DNA of 64,000 bases from Medicago truncatula (lineage: Eukaryota > Streptophyta > Magnoliopsida > Fabales > Fabaceae), in the NCBI RefSeq assembly GCF_003473485.1, contig NC_053048.1, positions 39,862,755 through 39,926,754 on the forward strand, read 5' to 3'. A program made the translations under genes and the position numbers. The notes beneath the pieces are model-generated. The model did no database searches, was not told the origin of the DNA, and saw only the letters and a list, made by a program, of their open reading frames with translations. Below, in pieces: positions 62,316 through 64,000 of this stretch (position 1 is the stretch's first letter; each line of letters starts with the position of its first letter).

Positions 62316-63030
62316 CTAAAACTTCGAATTTTTTTTTTCTGACCCTTTTGTCCAAAAAAAATACAAGTCTGACCCCCTTTGAAAAAAAATTCTCAAAATG
62401 ACCCACTTTTGATTTTTTTTTTGTCCTTTTGTGCGTTCCCGCCATTTGAGACGGCGGGACTGGCCGCCGGTCCAACACGTGTCACGATCTGACAGGGCAG
62501 CTTTTTTTTTTTTTTTTTTGGTCATTCCCGCCATTTGAAATGGCGGGACCGATTTTTTTATTTTTTATTTTCGTTTTTTGCTTTTTTTAATTTATTTGAG
62601 AAAAAATTTCAATTTTGCACCCAGGGGGAATCGAACCAGGCGCATATGGGAATCAAATGTACATTGGCTTAGTGGTAACACAGAATGACAATGACTCATA
62701 TGCGCCTGGTTCGATTCCCCCTGGGTGCAAAATTGAAATTTTTTCTCAAATAAATTAAATAAAGCAAAAAACGAAAAAAAAAAAAAAAAATTGGTCCCGC
62801 CATTTCAAATGGCGGGAATGACAAAAAAAAACTGCCCTGTCACGATGTGACACGTGTCAGACCGGCGGCCAGTCCCGCCATTTCAAACGGCGGGAACGCA
62901 CAAAAGGACAAAAAAAAAAAAATCAAAAGTGGGTCATTTTGGGAATTTTTTTTTAAAGGGGGTCAGATCTAAAATTTTTTTGGCCAAAAGGGTCAGAAAA
63001 AAAAATAAAAATTCTAGCTTAGGTCTAGTA
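62316..63030. repeat. 715-bp imperfect palindrome with GC-rich inner palindromes
   Basis: The two halves are inverse copies over most of their length. Matching blocks are CTGACCCTTTTGTCCAAAAA / TTTTTTTGGCCAAAAGGGTCAG, CTGACCCCCTTT / AAAGGGGGTCAG, GGCCGCCGGTC / GACCGGCGGCC, and TTTTGCACCCAGGGGGAATC / GATTCCCCCTGGGTGCAAAA. CCCGCCATTT-(G/C)A-(A/G)A(T/C)GGCGGG units occur four times (62440-62460, 62528-62548, 62796-62816, 62874-62894). The unpaired centre is about 62652-62692. Confidence 0.88.
62665..62718 (+). promoter_or_regulatory. tRNA-like A box and B box
   Basis: TGGCTTAGTGG (62665-62675) fits the Pol III A box and GGTTCGATTCC (62708-62718) is a perfect B box, 32 bases apart as in tRNA genes, with a T6 run at 62740-62745. 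The surrounding bases do not fold into a tRNA (acceptor and T stems fail), so this is a tRNA-derived relic or internal promoter, not a tRNA gene. Confidence 0.55.
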
Positions 63031-63714
63031 GGTCCAATATGGTAAAAATTGAGTTCTTTCAAAATATAGTGAGCCCTACAAGTAATTAATAGCAAATAGT
63101 TTTGCATCATTTATATCTTGAAGAATATTGACATTGTCTTTGATGTGTATAGAGGCAAAGAAAACTTCATCATATGTAAACGGTGGTCCATGAGGTTGAT
63201 GATTTGTCCTAAAGTGCTCTCCTAATGCTTTCGAATTGGCCTTTGAGGACATAGACATGGAGAAAAAACACATGACTTGACATGTGCATATCTTTTAGTA
63301 TACTTCACCATCTCTTGATAACCATATAGTTTATACTGAGGGCCATTCCTAAGAATTCGGAGATTCGGTTCTGGGAGTGAAAAGAGGTCAATGATAAAAT
63401 TAAAACGTATTTTTTTTTTAAAGAGCAATGCTCTATTTATATTTTTTAAAAGATAAATACAAGGTGCCGTATATATGCGGTACACCTAAAGGTGAAAATG
63501 TGTCAAATTCATAATATATTATGTCCAAATCAAAAAGGTCTCCCATGCTAAAAAAATATAATTAAAGAAGAAAAAATGAAAAGAAAAATTGATTAAAAAA
63601 ACACGAGTCCTAAGTTAATTAAAGAAGAAAGAAGGAAAGGGAAAAGAAAAAATTAATTAAAGAAGAACATGAGTAAACAAAGAAAAAGAAAAATATTTAG
63701 ATTATGTTCCAGTA
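63031..63714. other. Intergenic DNA
   Basis: No gene recognised. A run of AATTAAAGAAGAA-type repeats occurs at about 63560-63670. Confidence 0.4.
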
Positions 63715-63715
63715 A

Positions 63716-64000
63716 TTTTCTTTTGATCCCTTCTTTCATCACGTCAGTAGAATCTGTATAAATTACGTTCTTGTAATTTCAAATTCCTTCCACTTTTGGT
63801 CCGTGTAATTTCAGATTACTTCACTTTTGGTCCCTCATTTTATGTGCCATGTATGCAGATTCTGCTGACGTGGTGAAATGAAAGACTAAAAGTGGAAGAA
63901 TTTGAAATTACAATGACATAATCCAAATCTTTTTTTTTTATAAGGACTAAAACAGAAATTCGCTAATATTACAGAGACGAAAAGAGGTATTTACCCTTTA
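63716..64000. mobile_element. Mutator-like element end, related to 32733-34614
   Basis: Phrases shared with the 1.9-kb MULE include CACTTTTGGTCCCTCA, GCAGATTCTGCTGACGTGG, AAAAGTGGAAGAATTTGAAA, AAGGACTAAAACAGAAATTC and AATATTACAGAGACGAAAAG, ending TTTACCC near the window edge. The left part (63716-63845) is an inverse, diverged arm, so this may be a small deletion derivative. The right border may lie outside the window. Confidence 0.7.

Noticed and set aside
62248-62534. Minus-strand open frames in the large palindrome
   Set aside because: Lysine-rich translations of repeat arms and A/T runs, duplicated in the opposite arm, with no coding character.
62655-62735. A tRNA gene at the centre of the large palindrome
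   Set aside because: The A and B boxes are present, but the bases that should form the acceptor stem and most of the T stem do not pair.

Overview
The window is nuclear DNA of a flowering plant, most likely a papilionoid legume of the Medicago/Trifolium kind. This rests on AT-rich DNA with spliced plant genes, a chloroplast-targeted NDH-complex protein, a plant U3 snoRNA promoter (USE plus TATA), and many small DNA transposons with ends of the kind common in legumes. The species call is an inference.

Five spliced genes can be joined exon by exon with GT-AG borders and an unbroken frame: a PHD-finger ING protein (+, 7293-9464), a chloroplast NDH-associated galactose-mutarotase-like protein (-, 22246-23948), a YTH-domain m6A reader of the ECT family (-, 26263-30885), a MUT9-like casein-kinase-1-type nuclear kinase (+, 46440-51534) and IMP dehydrogenase (+, 55931-59426). 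A single-exon protein-phosphatase-1 inhibitor-3 gene lies at 3614-3988 (-). A full-length U3 snoRNA gene lies at 21244-21456 (-), with a USE and TATA box at Pol III spacing. They do not form a pathway cluster. Several act in the nucleus or on RNA and chromatin (ING, MLK, YTH, U3).

Broken genes are frequent: a DUF599 membrane protein with an in-frame stop (2087-2665), a possible reticulon-like exon (3121-3190), an SRP54 pseudogene with an internal deletion and frameshift (16392-18411), a second SRP54 exon 42 kb away (60362-60506), a decayed Ty1/copia polymerase (11301-12370), LINE 3' ends, and MULE-associated genes (GRF zinc finger, PB1-like) at 34929-37560.

The rest is a dense set of nonautonomous transposons, many with readable target-site duplications: Mutator-like elements (32733-34614 and 42971-44170, each with a perfect 9-bp TSD), hAT elements (25198-25940 with a perfect 8-bp TSD; 31426-32126; 41900-42203), Tourist-like MITEs with 3-bp TSDs (14563-14945, 55060-55638), Stowaway-like MITEs (927-1195, 18888-19170, 54028-54338), and a SINE family (38913-39096 with a perfect 14-bp TSD; 29487-29699 in a YTH-gene intron). 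Large fold-back structures occur at 40874-41441, 55250-55560 and 62316-63030. The last has a GC-rich palindrome repeated four times around a centre carrying tRNA-like A and B boxes.

I found no operon-like system, CRISPR array or clearly new gene family. The most unusual items are the 62.3-63.0 kb palindrome, the 1.2-kb MULE with a duplicated terminal repeat, the cluster of palindromes at 60.9-61.2 kb, and the 43-bp inverted copy of the PP1-inhibitor core motif.
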